Shown in pieces: positions 18,297-27,066 of a stretch of DNA of 64,000 nucleotides. This DNA is from Flavobacterium gilvum. Lineage in GTDB: Bacteria > Bacteroidota > Bacteroidia > Flavobacteriales > Flavobacteriaceae. A program made the position numbers and the translations under genes. The notes beneath the pieces were generated by a model. It made no database searches. It was not told the DNA's origin and saw only the letters and a list, made by a program, of their open reading frames with translations. How positions within the stretch are numbered: position 1 is the stretch's first letter; every line of letters begins with the position of its first letter. Location of the stretch: contig NZ_CP017479.1 of the NCBI RefSeq assembly GCF_001761465.1, positions 248,001 through 312,000 on the forward strand. Direction: 5' to 3'.

Positions 18297-19199
18297 ATGA
18301 GTTTTGCCCTTTCCAACGATCAAAAGAAATCACTAGCCTTATCCATACTCATTTATGCCTCTTTGTTGATACTGTTGTTTTTCATTCGGTTTTGGCCACC
18401 ATCCAATCTCGAACAACTTATCGGAAGTGGCGGTGGCGGTGGCGGCGTTACCATAAATTTTGGAGATAGTGATTTGGGCTCTGGAAAGAATACAAACAGC
18501 AAAGTCCTGAATGTGCAAAACCACGCCAAAGCAGTTCCTGTAAAAAGTACGCCAGATGAAGCCACTTTGGCTCAAGAAAACAGCACCGAAGAAAGCGCAG
18601 TAATCCCTCAAAAAGAAAAACCTAAAAAACAGGAAGTAGTTGTAAAACCAGAACCCAAACCCGAAGTGGTTAAACCAAAAGTATCCAATTCGACCAATGA
18701 CGCTTTGGCCAGCATCCTCAAAGGTTCCAACAAAGGCGGTGACGGCGATGACAAAACCGCAGGAAACAAAGGAAAATCCAACGGAAGTTTGACCGCAACA
18801 GGTTATTATGGCACAGGCGGTTCCGGCGGTGGTACTGGTGGCGGAAACGGAACTGGAACTGGAATTGGCAACGGAAGCGGTTACGGCCCGGGAAGCGGTG
18901 GCGGCTCTGGTGGAGGTAATGGCGGTGGTTCCGGCTATTCCCTCGGTAACCGAAAAGCACTCTCGAAACCCGCTCCAAAATATACCTGCAACGAATCCGG
19001 AAAAGTGGTCGTAGAAGTGACTGTTGACCAAACCGGAAAAACCATAACTGCAACACCCGGAGTAAAAGGAACAACCAATACGGCAAGTTGCCTTCTCGAT
19101 CAGGCCAGAATTGCTGCTATGAACACCAAATGGGAATCTGACAGCAACGCCCCAATAAAACAAATTGGAAAAATTATTTATAATTTCAGCTTGAATTAA
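18297..19199 (+). CDS. TonB-like energy transducer with Gly-rich linker
   Basis: The 300-residue protein has one membrane helix near residues 13-32 (LALSILIYASLLILLFFIRF), then a Gly-rich patch, a Lys/Pro/Glu-rich periplasmic spacer (residues about 95-130), a long Gly/Ser/Thr/Asn segment (about 150-218) and a C-terminal TonB-type domain with GKVVVEVTVDQTGKT and a final beta strand. It would couple the proton motive force via ExbB/ExbD to outer-membrane receptors, including SusC-type importers. The exbD and exbB genes are only 750 bases away but on the opposite strand. The long glycine linker in place of a Pro-rich one is common in Flavobacterium. Confidence 0.8.
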   Translation: MSFALSNDQKKSLALSILIYASLLILLFFIRFWPPSNLEQLIGSGGGGGGVTINFGDSDLGSGKNTNSKVLNVQNHAKAVPVKSTPDEATLAQENSTEESAVIPQKEKPKKQEVVVKPEPKPEVVKPKVSNSTNDALASILKGSNKGGDGDDKTAGNKGKSNGSLTATGYYGTGGSGGGTGGGNGTGTGIGNGSGYGPGSGGGSGGGNGGGSGYSLGNRKALSKPAPKYTCNESGKVVVEVTVDQTGKTITATPGVKGTTNTASCLLDQARIAAMNTKWESDSNAPIKQIGKIIYNFSLN

Positions 19200-19210
19200 T
19201 CCGATAATTA

Positions 19211-19345
19211 GGAGCACAACTTTTGTGCATTTCATCAACGGTAGTCCCGCTGTCCTTCCTATCTTTTTAAAAAATACCCCTTTCCGAGTTTTAGATCGTG
19301 AAAGGGGTATTTTTTAAAAAGGATATTCCCTCCCATCGGGGCTAT
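19211..19345. repeat. Modular hairpin element, copy B
   Basis: Hairpin 1 is GCACAA/TTGTGC (19214-19228). The spacer holds CCCGCTGTCC. Hairpin 2 is a perfect 21-base inverted repeat (19264-19284 against 19300-19320). The right end CCCATCGGGGCTATTTTAC matches copy A (CCATCAGGGCTAGTTTAC). It probably also terminates the TonB-like gene. Confidence 0.7.
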
Positions 19346-19425
19346 TTTACAAGTTTAGTTTTTCATAAGTCTTTGCGAGGAACGAAGCAATCTCATTACG
19401 CATATACCCCGTGCTACCCGTGCTA

Positions 19426-19525
19426 GCGCGAGCGTCCCGCTCGTGCCCACAAAGTAATACCATCTACAAATAGTCATACAGAAAAGCAGATTTAGATTGT
19501 GTTCACGAGCGGGGACAATATTGTG
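19426..19525. repeat. Inverted repeat around GTCCCGCTCGTG
   Basis: GAGCGTCCCGCTCGTGCCCAC at 19429-19449 and GTTCACGAGCGGGGAC at 19501-19516 are near-complementary, spaced by about 50 bases. Confidence 0.5.
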
Positions 19526-19538
19526 GCAAAGCTGTATG

Positions 19539-19556
19539 AAAAAAAAAAAAAAAAAA
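19539..19556. repeat. Poly-A tract of 18 bases
   Basis: An uninterrupted run of 18 A in the repeat-rich gap between the TonB-like gene and exbD; no gene covers it. Confidence 0.8.
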
Positions 19557-19657
19557 CGGCGATTGATTATAGAATACAAAAGAAACTTCACAATCAATAT
19601 CAAAAAAAATCAATTAATAATCCATAACATCTCGTGTTCCCTCCGACCCGCGTGAAG

Positions 19658-19819
19658 GCAATGTCATTAAGTTAAGCGTTTTTTATGTCATTTCGACGAA
19701 GGAGACTCGAGCGACAGCGAACAGGCGAAGCAAATCACATAACGTGAGTCACTAGTGAGATTCCTCGTGCCTCGGAATGACAAAACGATGGTTTTATATC
19801 CTTAACTTAATGACATTGC
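19658..19819. mobile_element. 162-base nested palindromic element with 19-base terminal inverted repeats
   Basis: The ends GCAATGTCATTAAGTTAAG (19658-19676) and its exact complement (19801-19819) flank an inner palindrome (about 19686-19782) of the TGTCATTTCGACGAAGGAG family. GCGTGA occurs on both outer sides (19650-19655 and 19820-19825), as a target duplication would. There is no coding capacity, so it resembles a MITE or REP-type element. Confidence 0.55.
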
Positions 19820-19936
19820 GCGTGAGGGATGGAAGCAAGTTACCGAAGTAACGCGGACAGCCCGACAGCATAAAGGAAAGGAGCCGAATCACCGTTGCGA
19901 TGATTTGGCTCCTTTTCTTTATGGTGGCGCGCCCCA
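19820..19936. repeat. Modular hairpin element, copy C
   Basis: On the minus strand this reads GGGGCGCGCC, hairpin 1 (arms 19869-19885 and about 19908-19923, near-perfect), GTCGGGCTGTCCGCG, a small hairpin TTACTTCGGTAA, then GCTTCCATCCCTCACGC. Hairpin 1 lies 13 bases after the exbD stop codon and probably terminates exbB-exbD. Confidence 0.7.
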
Positions 19937-19949
19937 ATTATTTTTAATA

Positions 19950-20345
19950 TTACTTTGGACTTGTAGCGATGACAAATTTCAGGTTGTTCTTCACTCCTAT
20001 TTGCAATACATCGACCAAATCTTGCACTTGAAGATTGAACGGAATTCGGACGATTACCGTTTGGTCTTTTTCCGTGTTTATTTTGGACATCAAAGTAGTC
20101 TCGAGTTCTTCGAAAGCAACGGGCTGTTTGTCAATATAGAATTTTTTGTCCTCAGTAACCGATAAACTGATGAACTGCTTGTTGGTTTTTTCATGTGATT
20201 TTGCCTTTGGCAACGTCATTTTTATCACGTTTGGATTGGCCAAAGTGGAGATAATCAGGAAAAAAAGCAACAAAAAGAACATGATGTCACTCAAGGAGGA
20301 AGTGGCGACTTCGGCATGAAATCTTCTTTTTCTTTTGATGGACAT
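19950..20345 (-). CDS. exbD: ExbD/TolR-type biopolymer transport protein
   Basis: The 131-residue protein has one N-terminal membrane helix (FFLLLFFLIISTL, about residues 25-37) preceded by VATSSLSDIMFF, where the conserved aspartate of the proton channel sits. The remainder is a periplasmic domain. It starts three bases after the exbB stop codon, so the two are translationally linked. With ExbB it forms the proton-driven motor for TonB. Confidence 0.92.
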   Translation of the reverse strand: MSIKRKRRFHAEVATSSLSDIMFFLLLFFLIISTLANPNVIKMTLPKAKSHEKTNKQFISLSVTEDKKFYIDKQPVAFEELETTLMSKINTEKDQTVIVRIPFNLQVQDLVDVLQIGVKNNLKFVIATSPK

Positions 20346-20348
20346 GGT

Positions 20349-21047
20349 TTACGCTTTTTGAATAATGTTTACGAATTCCAATATTTGTTTTTGCACTTTC
20401 AGTGCATAATTATCAATCTTTCCGTTGAGCAAGTGGTAAGCGCTGTAGGCAATGATTCCCACAATTAATCCAGAACCACTACTGATCATTTTTTCATACA
20501 AACCTCCCGAAATATTTCCGATACTGATGTTTTCGGTTACCGAAATACTGTAGAAAATCTTGATAACCCCAGAAATCGTTCCGATAAATCCTAGTGTGGG
20601 CGCGATACCGGCGATAAGTCCCAATTGTCCAAGATGTTGTTCCATTTCGGCAATTTCGATATCGGCGGCGCGATCCATATTCGATTCAATTTCGGCAATA
20701 GGACGACCAATCAATGTAATCCCTTCTTTTATTACGTTTCCGGAAGCCGTGTTGGTTCGCTCGGTTATGGAACGAGCCAGCTCAAAATTTCCTGAGGTCA
20801 AATGATCTTTGACATCACGCATCAAAAGCGGATCAACCTTTGCTTTTTTATTGATATACAAATAGCGTTCAATAATCACATAAAAAGTATAAAATAACAG
20901 TATCGCAATAGGTATTAAAAAAAATCCTCCTTTAAAAATAAATTCCAGAACGGAGATTTCATTATTGGTAGTTGCCACTTTTTCGACAACAACATTGGAT
21001 GCTGCATTAGCAAGGGTATCGGCCTGTAATTGTATAAAACTAAACAT
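20349..21047 (-). CDS. exbB: ExbB/TolQ/MotA-type proton channel protein
   Basis: The 232-residue protein has three membrane helices: one near residues 35-60, and two in the C-terminal half (LGLIAGIAPTLGFIGTISGV and SGSGLIVGIIAYSAYHLL). The conserved TLGFIGTISG segment of the MotA/TolQ/ExbB family is intact. The N-terminus has an additional hydrophobic or signal-like stretch. It heads the exbB-exbD pair and is divergent from folC. Confidence 0.93.
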   Translation of the reverse strand: MFSFIQLQADTLANAASNVVVEKVATTNNEISVLEFIFKGGFFLIPIAILLFYTFYVIIERYLYINKKAKVDPLLMRDVKDHLTSGNFELARSITERTNTASGNVIKEGITLIGRPIAEIESNMDRAADIEIAEMEQHLGQLGLIAGIAPTLGFIGTISGVIKIFYSISVTENISIGNISGGLYEKMISSGSGLIVGIIAYSAYHLLNGKIDNYALKVQKQILEFVNIIQKA

Positions 21048-21177
21048 ATTTTATTTTTGGTTTATAATCATTAATTGCAAAAAATATTTGAATTTTGTGG
21101 TTTACTTTTTTGCGCTGTAATATTAAACTAAAAAAAGCGAAAAATATTTCAATTTCAAACTATTTTATCAAAAATAA

Positions 21178-22413
21178 ATGAACTATCAAGAAACGACAAA
21201 CTGGATGTTTAACCAACTTCCAATGTATCAGCATCAAGGCGCTTCGGCTTACAAAAAAGACTTGACCAATGTTATTTTGCTTGCGGATCATCTTGATAAT
21301 CCTCATAAAAAAATAAAATGCATACACGTTGCGGGTACCAACGGCAAGGGTTCAACCTCACACATGCTGGCTTCTGTTTTACAGGAAGCCGGATATAAAG
21401 TTGGGCTATACACTTCCCCGCATTTGAAAGATTTTCGGGAACGAATAAAAATTGACGGCAAGGAAATCTCCGAAGATTTTGTTTGTGAATTTATCCAAAA
21501 GCATAAATCTTTTTTTGAAGCCAATGACATGAGTTTCTTTGAAATGACTGTTGGCTTGGCTTTTGAATATTTTGCCAAAGAAAAAGTGGATATCGCTATT
21601 ATAGAAGTGGGATTGGGTGGAAGACTCGATGCCACTAATATTATCACGCCATTGGTTTCTGTAATAACCAATATTGGCATTGACCACGTTCAGTTCCTGG
21701 GCAACACGCTGGAATCTATCGCGACGGAAAAAGCCGGAATTATCAAACCCAAAATACCTGTGGTTATTGGTGAATATACCCCTGAAACAAAGCCTGTATT
21801 TTTGGCGAAAGCCGAAACAAACAAAGCTGAAATTTATTTTGCTTCTGATTTGATTCCAGAAACGTTCCCTTCCGATTTAATTGGTGATTATCAGGAACAC
21901 AACAAAAAAACTGTCATCCAAACTTTTAAAATTCTGAACGAGCAAACTAATTTTAAAGTAAGTGAACAAAGCCTAAAATCAGGATTACTCCAAGTAGTCA
22001 AAAACACCGGATTACTGGGTCGATGGCAACAATTGGGCGTAAATCCAAAAATTATTTGCGACACGGCACACAACAAAAACGGGCTCGAGATTGTTTTGGA
22101 ACAAATTCAAAAAGAAACTTTCGAAAACTTACATATCCTTCTGGGGGTCGTAAACGACAAAGAACTGGGTGAAGTTTTAGCGTTATTTCCAAAAAATGCA
22201 ACCTATTACTTTTGCAAACCAAATATCCCAAGAGGTCTGGATGCAAACTTATTACAAGAAAAATCATCGCAATTTTCACTTATTGGGAATACTTATAATT
22301 CTGTTTTAGAAGCTTTTGCTTCTGCACAGAATAATGCTACAAAAAACGATTTTATCTATGTGGGCGGGAGCACCTTTGTAGTGGCTGAATTGCCATTAAA
22401 TAAAGAGGTTTAG
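21178..22413 (+). CDS. folC: Folylpolyglutamate synthase / dihydrofolate synthase
   Basis: The Mur-ligase-family enzyme adds glutamate to dihydropteroate and to folates. The 411 residues fit the bifunctional form. The P-loop is GTNGKGS (residues 53-59), followed by GLYTSPHLKDFRERI; GLGGRLDATN and TNIGIDHVQFLG supply the magnesium and ATP contacts; DTAHNKNG is the C-terminal glutamate-ligase motif. It is transcribed alone, divergent from exbB. Confidence 0.95.
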   Translation: MNYQETTNWMFNQLPMYQHQGASAYKKDLTNVILLADHLDNPHKKIKCIHVAGTNGKGSTSHMLASVLQEAGYKVGLYTSPHLKDFRERIKIDGKEISEDFVCEFIQKHKSFFEANDMSFFEMTVGLAFEYFAKEKVDIAIIEVGLGGRLDATNIITPLVSVITNIGIDHVQFLGNTLESIATEKAGIIKPKIPVVIGEYTPETKPVFLAKAETNKAEIYFASDLIPETFPSDLIGDYQEHNKKTVIQTFKILNEQTNFKVSEQSLKSGLLQVVKNTGLLGRWQQLGVNPKIICDTAHNKNGLEIVLEQIQKETFENLHILLGVVNDKELGEVLALFPKNATYYFCKPNIPRGLDANLLQEKSSQFSLIGNTYNSVLEAFASAQNNATKNDFIYVGGSTFVVAELPLNKEV

Positions 22414-22528
22414 CAATCACTATTTTTTTTCTTAAAAAAATAAATTAAAATTTCATAACTACTTGATTAACAATTAACTAAATTTATATGTGTTTTTTGT
22501 TAATTAATCACTTAATTTTTAATTTATT

Positions 22529-23343
22529 ATGAAAAAGAAAACTTTTTTTTCGTTGAGAATGTTGATTTTAACATTCTGCCTAAGCGTAAACAGTTATGCT
22601 CAGGATGCCCCAAAACAAGATCCCCCCAACCTGTATTTATCACAATGACAACCCTACACAGAAATTTGGATATTGATCCTAAGGATTGGAAGGCAACGGA
22701 ACAAGAGTACTTTGACAAAATAACAAGCAAAAATGATTTAGTTCTCGGTTCAGAAATCCTTACCCATTATTACACCAGCAACAATACTGAGGTCATTTTG
22801 GTTGATGTTTACAAAACTTGGGAAGACATCGAAAAAGCCCAAGAAATAGACGACGAACTCGCCAAAAAAGCCTGGCCTGACGAAAAAGCAAGAACCGCTT
22901 TTTTTGACAAGCGAAAAAGTTATTACACTCCTTTCCACTCAGACGAAATCTACTCTTCGATTGAAACGATTGGTCACAAAGAGTTCAAACCTTCATCAAA
23001 AGAACCCATGATTATTTATATAAGAAAATCGCAGCTATCAATGAGCGGTAAAGGGAAAGGTATGAAGGAATTTAACGAAAAGGTTACCCTAAAAGATCCT
23101 ACCATCAAAGGATATTATCCTTTCCGCCACGCCTGGGGATCTGATAGCAGGGATTTTATGGAGGCTTATTACTTTGACTCATTCGCAGACATAGAAAAAT
23201 CCAACAAAAAGCAAGACGAACTAGAAAAAACGGCCTGGCCTAAAGAAGCTGACAGCAAAGCTTTTTTTGATGAATTAAAATTAGCATTCACAGGTGTTCA
23301 CGGAGACTATATCTACCATAATTTACCAGAAGCTTCCAAATAA
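22529..23343 (+). pseudogene. Secreted alpha-beta barrel-like protein, apparently frameshifted
   Basis: A good signal peptide starts at ATG 22529 (MKKKTFFSLRMLILTFCLSV, then NSYAQD) but hits a TGA at 22646-22648. The main 232-residue frame begins at ATG 22645 in another frame. Adding one C to the C6 run at 22622-22627 joins them, giving ...DPPQPVFIT followed directly by the main frame, a natural mature N-terminus. The main part contains two similar halves (both with K/Q-x-x-D-E-L then AWP and AFFD), suggesting a duplicated ferredoxin-like domain. No family was recognised. Either a real frameshift, a phase-variable C-run or a sequencing error is possible; an ATGA overlap would alternatively allow coupled translation of two pieces. 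Confidence 0.65.
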
Positions 23344-23373
23344 AAAAACTATACGCAAATAATACAAAAAACA

Positions 23374-23451
23374 GCCACAGATTAAAAAGATTCACACAGA
23401 TTTCTTTAACACTTATGTATAAAATCAGTGTGAATCTTTTTAATCTGTGGC
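23374..23451. repeat. CCACAGATTAAAAAGATT inverted repeat
   Basis: A perfect 24-base inverted repeat (23374-23397 against 23428-23451), located just after the frameshifted gene. Variants with the same CACAGATTAA core occur at 48.6, 58.1 and 59.6 kb. Confidence 0.75.
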
Positions 23452-23490
23452 AAAAAAATCTTAGCACACTTTTAATGACTGCCATAAAAA

Positions 23491-23543
23491 ACAATCAGCA
23501 CAAATTACACTGTTCTATCAGTAATGCAATTTGTGCTGATTGT
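23491..23543. repeat. ACAATCAGCACAAATT inverted repeat
   Basis: 16-base perfect arms at 23491-23506 and 23528-23543; lies 28 bases beyond the AsmA-like gene stop codon and may form a transcript-end hairpin for it. Confidence 0.65.
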
Positions 23544-23570
23544 TTATAAATCTCTACATGAGTAAAAAAC

Positions 23571-26336
23571 TTACTCTTCTATGTCTTTTGTTTCCTCAAT
23601 TTCTTCTCCTTGTTTTCCTACTTTCACTTTTGGATTATCCTTAGTTCCTGTTACCGTCAGCGGAACTCCGATAATTCCAAACGGAGGTAATCCCAATCGC
23701 ATTTTGATATTTAATTTACCGTCTAAACTTGATGTTCCCTCAATTCTTGGTCTGAAACCGGCAAACTTAAACTTAAATCTTTCAATGGTAATGATGTTGT
23801 TTTTTACTGTTGTTTTGATATTAACATTTGACAATTCGGGGTTTTTCATTTCCTCGTGATCCGTTTTACTACTAACCGCACCAAACATTTTCATTCCTTT
23901 TACTTTCACATTTTTCACAGAAATAACACCACCACCTATCAGCGAAGGATAAACAGGCATCATTTGCTGATCCAGCCTTCCTTTTATTTTGTAATCCAAC
24001 GAAACAATTCCTTCGGCATTTTCGGCGGCACTGGCCATTTCTCTAAACATTTTCACTTGTTTATAAGCTCGTTTTATATCAAATTCTTTTGCATTGATTT
24101 GATATTCAAAAAGTGCTTTTTGTGGAGTGAGTCCTTCGTAAGCGGCATTCATCATCACATTACAACCAATTAAATTGAAGCCGGTATTTTGCATCAATAT
24201 TTTTCCGTTTTTCATTTTTACAGCTCCTTTTCCGTCCTGTAAAGTCAGTCCCTGATAATTTATTTTATGAGCAGTGGCATAAAATTGTAAATCCAGATTA
24301 TGCGGAACCAAAATCACTCCGCTCTGTTGAGCAGTTGGCGGTGGAGTTGCATTTGGTGTTCCATTTGTCGAAGCTTCCGGAGCTGTCGCAACGGCTGTAC
24401 TTGACATAAACTCATCTACATTAATGTATTTTGAATTTAACGTAAATGCCCCTCTTAAAACTCCATTTTTAGACGAAATGAAATTAAATACATTTTGCAA
24501 ATAACCATTCATTTTAAAATCAGACTCTCCATAGGATGCCAAAAACGTATTGAAAGACATTTTATCCTGATTGAATCTAAATATCCCTTCTTTAATCAGT
24601 AATGATTTAGGCAAATACTCTGTAACGACATTAATGTTTCGAACTTCAAGCGTTCCTTTATTATTCAATTTGGCGTAATTCCCTTTTTCAGCATCACTTT
24701 GGTTTCCAGTTAATTCCAAATCGGCTTTGACATAACCATCTACATCCAATCCTTTTTGAGAAAACACCTTGTATATTTTGCTGATATTCAAAACCCCTTT
24801 GGCTTTAATATCATAATTTAGATTATCAAAATTTTTCAAATCTGCTTTTACCCAAAAAGGTTCCCCTTCAAAAGTAAAACCTGCCGGATCCAATACAACT
24901 GAAAGGCCATCATAAGTTCCTTTTTGATTGTTTATTTTGGAAACGACATTGATATCAGTAATCGGATTTGGGTAATACGGTGTTTTCACAAATCCATTTT
25001 TCAAATCCACCGTTCCATTCGCATTTGGAAAAAGTCTTTGTTTTTTATCGAATTTCCCTTTGGCTTTCAAATCACTTACCAACATTCCTTTTAATTCTAT
25101 ATTCGAAACTCCAAGTGCGCGATTTAATTTCTCCAAATCAATTTTGGAATCCAAAACCAAATCAACGTCCGGAGCAGACAATCCATTCATTTTTAATTGA
25201 GTTTTCAGATAATTTTTCTCAATATTTAAAGATAAATTTCTGGCATCCACAATCAAAAGTTCAGGATTTAAAGAAGGTACTTTGGTCGAAATATCCATAT
25301 TTAAGTTGGAAACGGGAAAAGCACTTTTTTTATAATTTACAAATCCATCTTTTACTTTAAAATCCAAATTCAAATCTGGTGCAATTTTTTTTGATGCAAT
25401 GTATTCCCCTTTGAGCGTAAGCAATAAATCTATTTTACCATTTAATTCTGCATCTTTCAACCAAGTAATATATTTTGGCGGAAAAGCTGTGAAAAGCTCA
25501 TAAAGATCACTTTTGTATGATTTTACAACAAAATCCATATTGTATCCATCTTTTAGGAAATCAAATTTCCCTTTAAAATCGACCAAAAGTTTATTAATTG
25601 ATAAGTCATTTTCTTCAAAAACAAAAGAAAGCGAATTGGTATTAATTTTGGTAATCAATTCCCCATCGACTTTTTTATTCATCAAATAAGGCTCTTTGGC
25701 GTAAATTAAATTCAACTTACCGATTTTAATTTTCGAATGTAATTCAAATATAGCCTGACTCAAATCTCCATTTCCTAAATAATCAAACCCGAAAGCATCA
25801 ATATGAACATCTGTAGACTGATCGTCATAAACGAGCTTACTGTTATTGATTTGAATTTCTTCTAATTTGATTCCTGTTTCAGACTCTTTTTCTTTTGCAC
25901 CTGTTTCTTTTTCGCCTTTATAAACATTATAATTGGCTTCTCCTTTTTCATTCACTTTCACATTAATCAAAGAATTGGAAAGAAAAATTTCGTCAATTTT
26001 GATGGTTTTTCCAAAAACGAGACTGCTCAAATTGATTCCGAAAGCAACTTCATCGGCGGCAATAAATTTTTCATTTTGAAAAGGAGCCGACCCGTTTAAT
26101 TTGAAATCGGTTAACGAAAGCGTTAATGAGGGGAAATGAGTAAAAAAAGAAACATTGGCATCTGTATAATTCAACTCGCCATTGAGTCTTTCATTGGCTG
26201 TTTTCTTTACCTGGTCCCTTATTTTATCCGAAAAAGCCAATGGCACGATAAACATCAGAGCCAATAAAACAACAAGAGTAATACCCACATATTTTAGAAT
26301 CTTTAAACCTATTGATTTATAATTGGTAGCTGCCAT
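23571..26336 (-). CDS. AsmA-family large membrane-anchored protein
   Basis: The 921-residue protein has a single N-terminal membrane helix (about residues 13-32, VGITLVVLLALMFIVPLAF). It continues as a long beta-rich body of repeated LDLKVKDG-like strands, ending in the AsmA C-terminal region (about 780-895). AsmA-like and TamB-like proteins are thought to bridge the periplasm and carry phospholipids to the outer membrane. A low-complexity Thr/Pro/Ala/Asn insert lies near residues 645-670. It stands alone on the minus strand and is followed by repeats. Confidence 0.85.
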   Translation of the reverse strand: MAATNYKSIGLKILKYVGITLVVLLALMFIVPLAFSDKIRDQVKKTANERLNGELNYTDANVSFFTHFPSLTLSLTDFKLNGSAPFQNEKFIAADEVAFGINLSSLVFGKTIKIDEIFLSNSLINVKVNEKGEANYNVYKGEKETGAKEKESETGIKLEEIQINNSKLVYDDQSTDVHIDAFGFDYLGNGDLSQAIFELHSKIKIGKLNLIYAKEPYLMNKKVDGELITKINTNSLSFVFEENDLSINKLLVDFKGKFDFLKDGYNMDFVVKSYKSDLYELFTAFPPKYITWLKDAELNGKIDLLLTLKGEYIASKKIAPDLNLDFKVKDGFVNYKKSAFPVSNLNMDISTKVPSLNPELLIVDARNLSLNIEKNYLKTQLKMNGLSAPDVDLVLDSKIDLEKLNRALGVSNIELKGMLVSDLKAKGKFDKKQRLFPNANGTVDLKNGFVKTPYYPNPITDINVVSKINNQKGTYDGLSVVLDPAGFTFEGEPFWVKADLKNFDNLNYDIKAKGVLNISKIYKVFSQKGLDVDGYVKADLELTGNQSDAEKGNYAKLNNKGTLEVRNINVVTEYLPKSLLIKEGIFRFNQDKMSFNTFLASYGESDFKMNGYLQNVFNFISSKNGVLRGAFTLNSKYINVDEFMSSTAVATAPEASTNGTPNATPPPTAQQSGVILVPHNLDLQFYATAHKINYQGLTLQDGKGAVKMKNGKILMQNTGFNLIGCNVMMNAAYEGLTPQKALFEYQINAKEFDIKRAYKQVKMFREMASAAENAEGIVSLDYKIKGRLDQQMMPVYPSLIGGGVISVKNVKVKGMKMFGAVSSKTDHEEMKNPELSNVNIKTTVKNNIITIERFKFKFAGFRPRIEGTSSLDGKLNIKMRLGLPPFGIIGVPLTVTGTKDNPKVKVGKQGEEIEETKDIEE

Positions 26337-26375
26337 ATTTATTGTGATATAAATTAATTAAATTAAAAAGAAGTT

Positions 26376-26957
26376 TTACCCGTGTACGGTTTCATTTTTA
26401 CCGTAATTAACAATGATCGAAGTTTCATACTCAATCCATTCTTTCCAACGCTTGTCTACATCAAAATTGTCTACATATTTTCTGGCAAAGCCAAGGAAAG
26501 TAGTATAATGTCCCGCTTCAGAAATCATTAAATCTCTATAAAATTTGGCCAATTCTGGATCTTCAATATTCTCTGATAACACTTTGAAACGCTCACAACT
26601 TCTGGCTTCAATCATAGCCGAAAACAGCAATCGATCCACCAAAGCATCTTTGCGGCTGCCGTCTTTTTTCATGAATTTAAACAATTCATTTACATAATGA
26701 TCCTTTCGCTCCCTACCCAAGGTCAGCCCTCTGCTTTTTATTAAATTATGAACCAATTGAAAATGCTCCAATTCTTCTCTAGCAATCACCAACAACTCGG
26801 TCACTAATTCCTCTAACTCAGAATTATAAGCTATCAAACTAATAGCATTAGAGGCTGCTTTTTGTTCACACCAAGCGTGGTCAGTTAATATTTCTTCGAT
26901 ATTGGTTTCTACTATATTTACCCAACGTGGGTCTGTGGCTAATTTCAATCCAAGCAT
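26376..26957 (-). CDS. miaE: tRNA-(ms2io6A)-hydroxylase
   Basis: MiaE is a diiron monooxygenase that hydroxylates the isopentenyl group of ms2i6A37 in tRNA. The 193 residues form a ferritin-like four-helix bundle. Candidate iron ligands are E31 (CEQKAAS), E62 and H65 (REELEHF), E117 (IEARSCERF), E147 and H150 (SEAGHYTTF). The pattern matches the family throughout. It starts divergently from the glycosyltransferase gene and lies 39 bases upstream of the AsmA-like gene. Confidence 0.94.
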   Translation of the reverse strand: MLGLKLATDPRWVNIVETNIEEILTDHAWCEQKAASNAISLIAYNSELEELVTELLVIAREELEHFQLVHNLIKSRGLTLGRERKDHYVNELFKFMKKDGSRKDALVDRLLFSAMIEARSCERFKVLSENIEDPELAKFYRDLMISEAGHYTTFLGFARKYVDNFDVDKRWKEWIEYETSIIVNYGKNETVHG

Positions 26958-27066
26958 GACAACTAATTTAATCCTACAAAATTAGTGTTTTCTTGTCGAT
27001 TTTCCCTTGAAAATAATGTTTTAACCATACAAATTGCATTATTTTGCACCATTATCATAAATAATC

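Noticed and set aside
18339..19238. 299-residue minus-strand frame over the TonB-like gene
   Set aside because: It arises from the Gly-rich coding sequence read in antisense; composition (Ala/Thr/Phe-rich) is not natural and the sense protein has a recognisable domain.
19355..19603. 82-residue minus-strand frame in the repeat-rich gap
   Set aside because: Composed of repeat and poly-A (Phe run) sequence; no coding signs.
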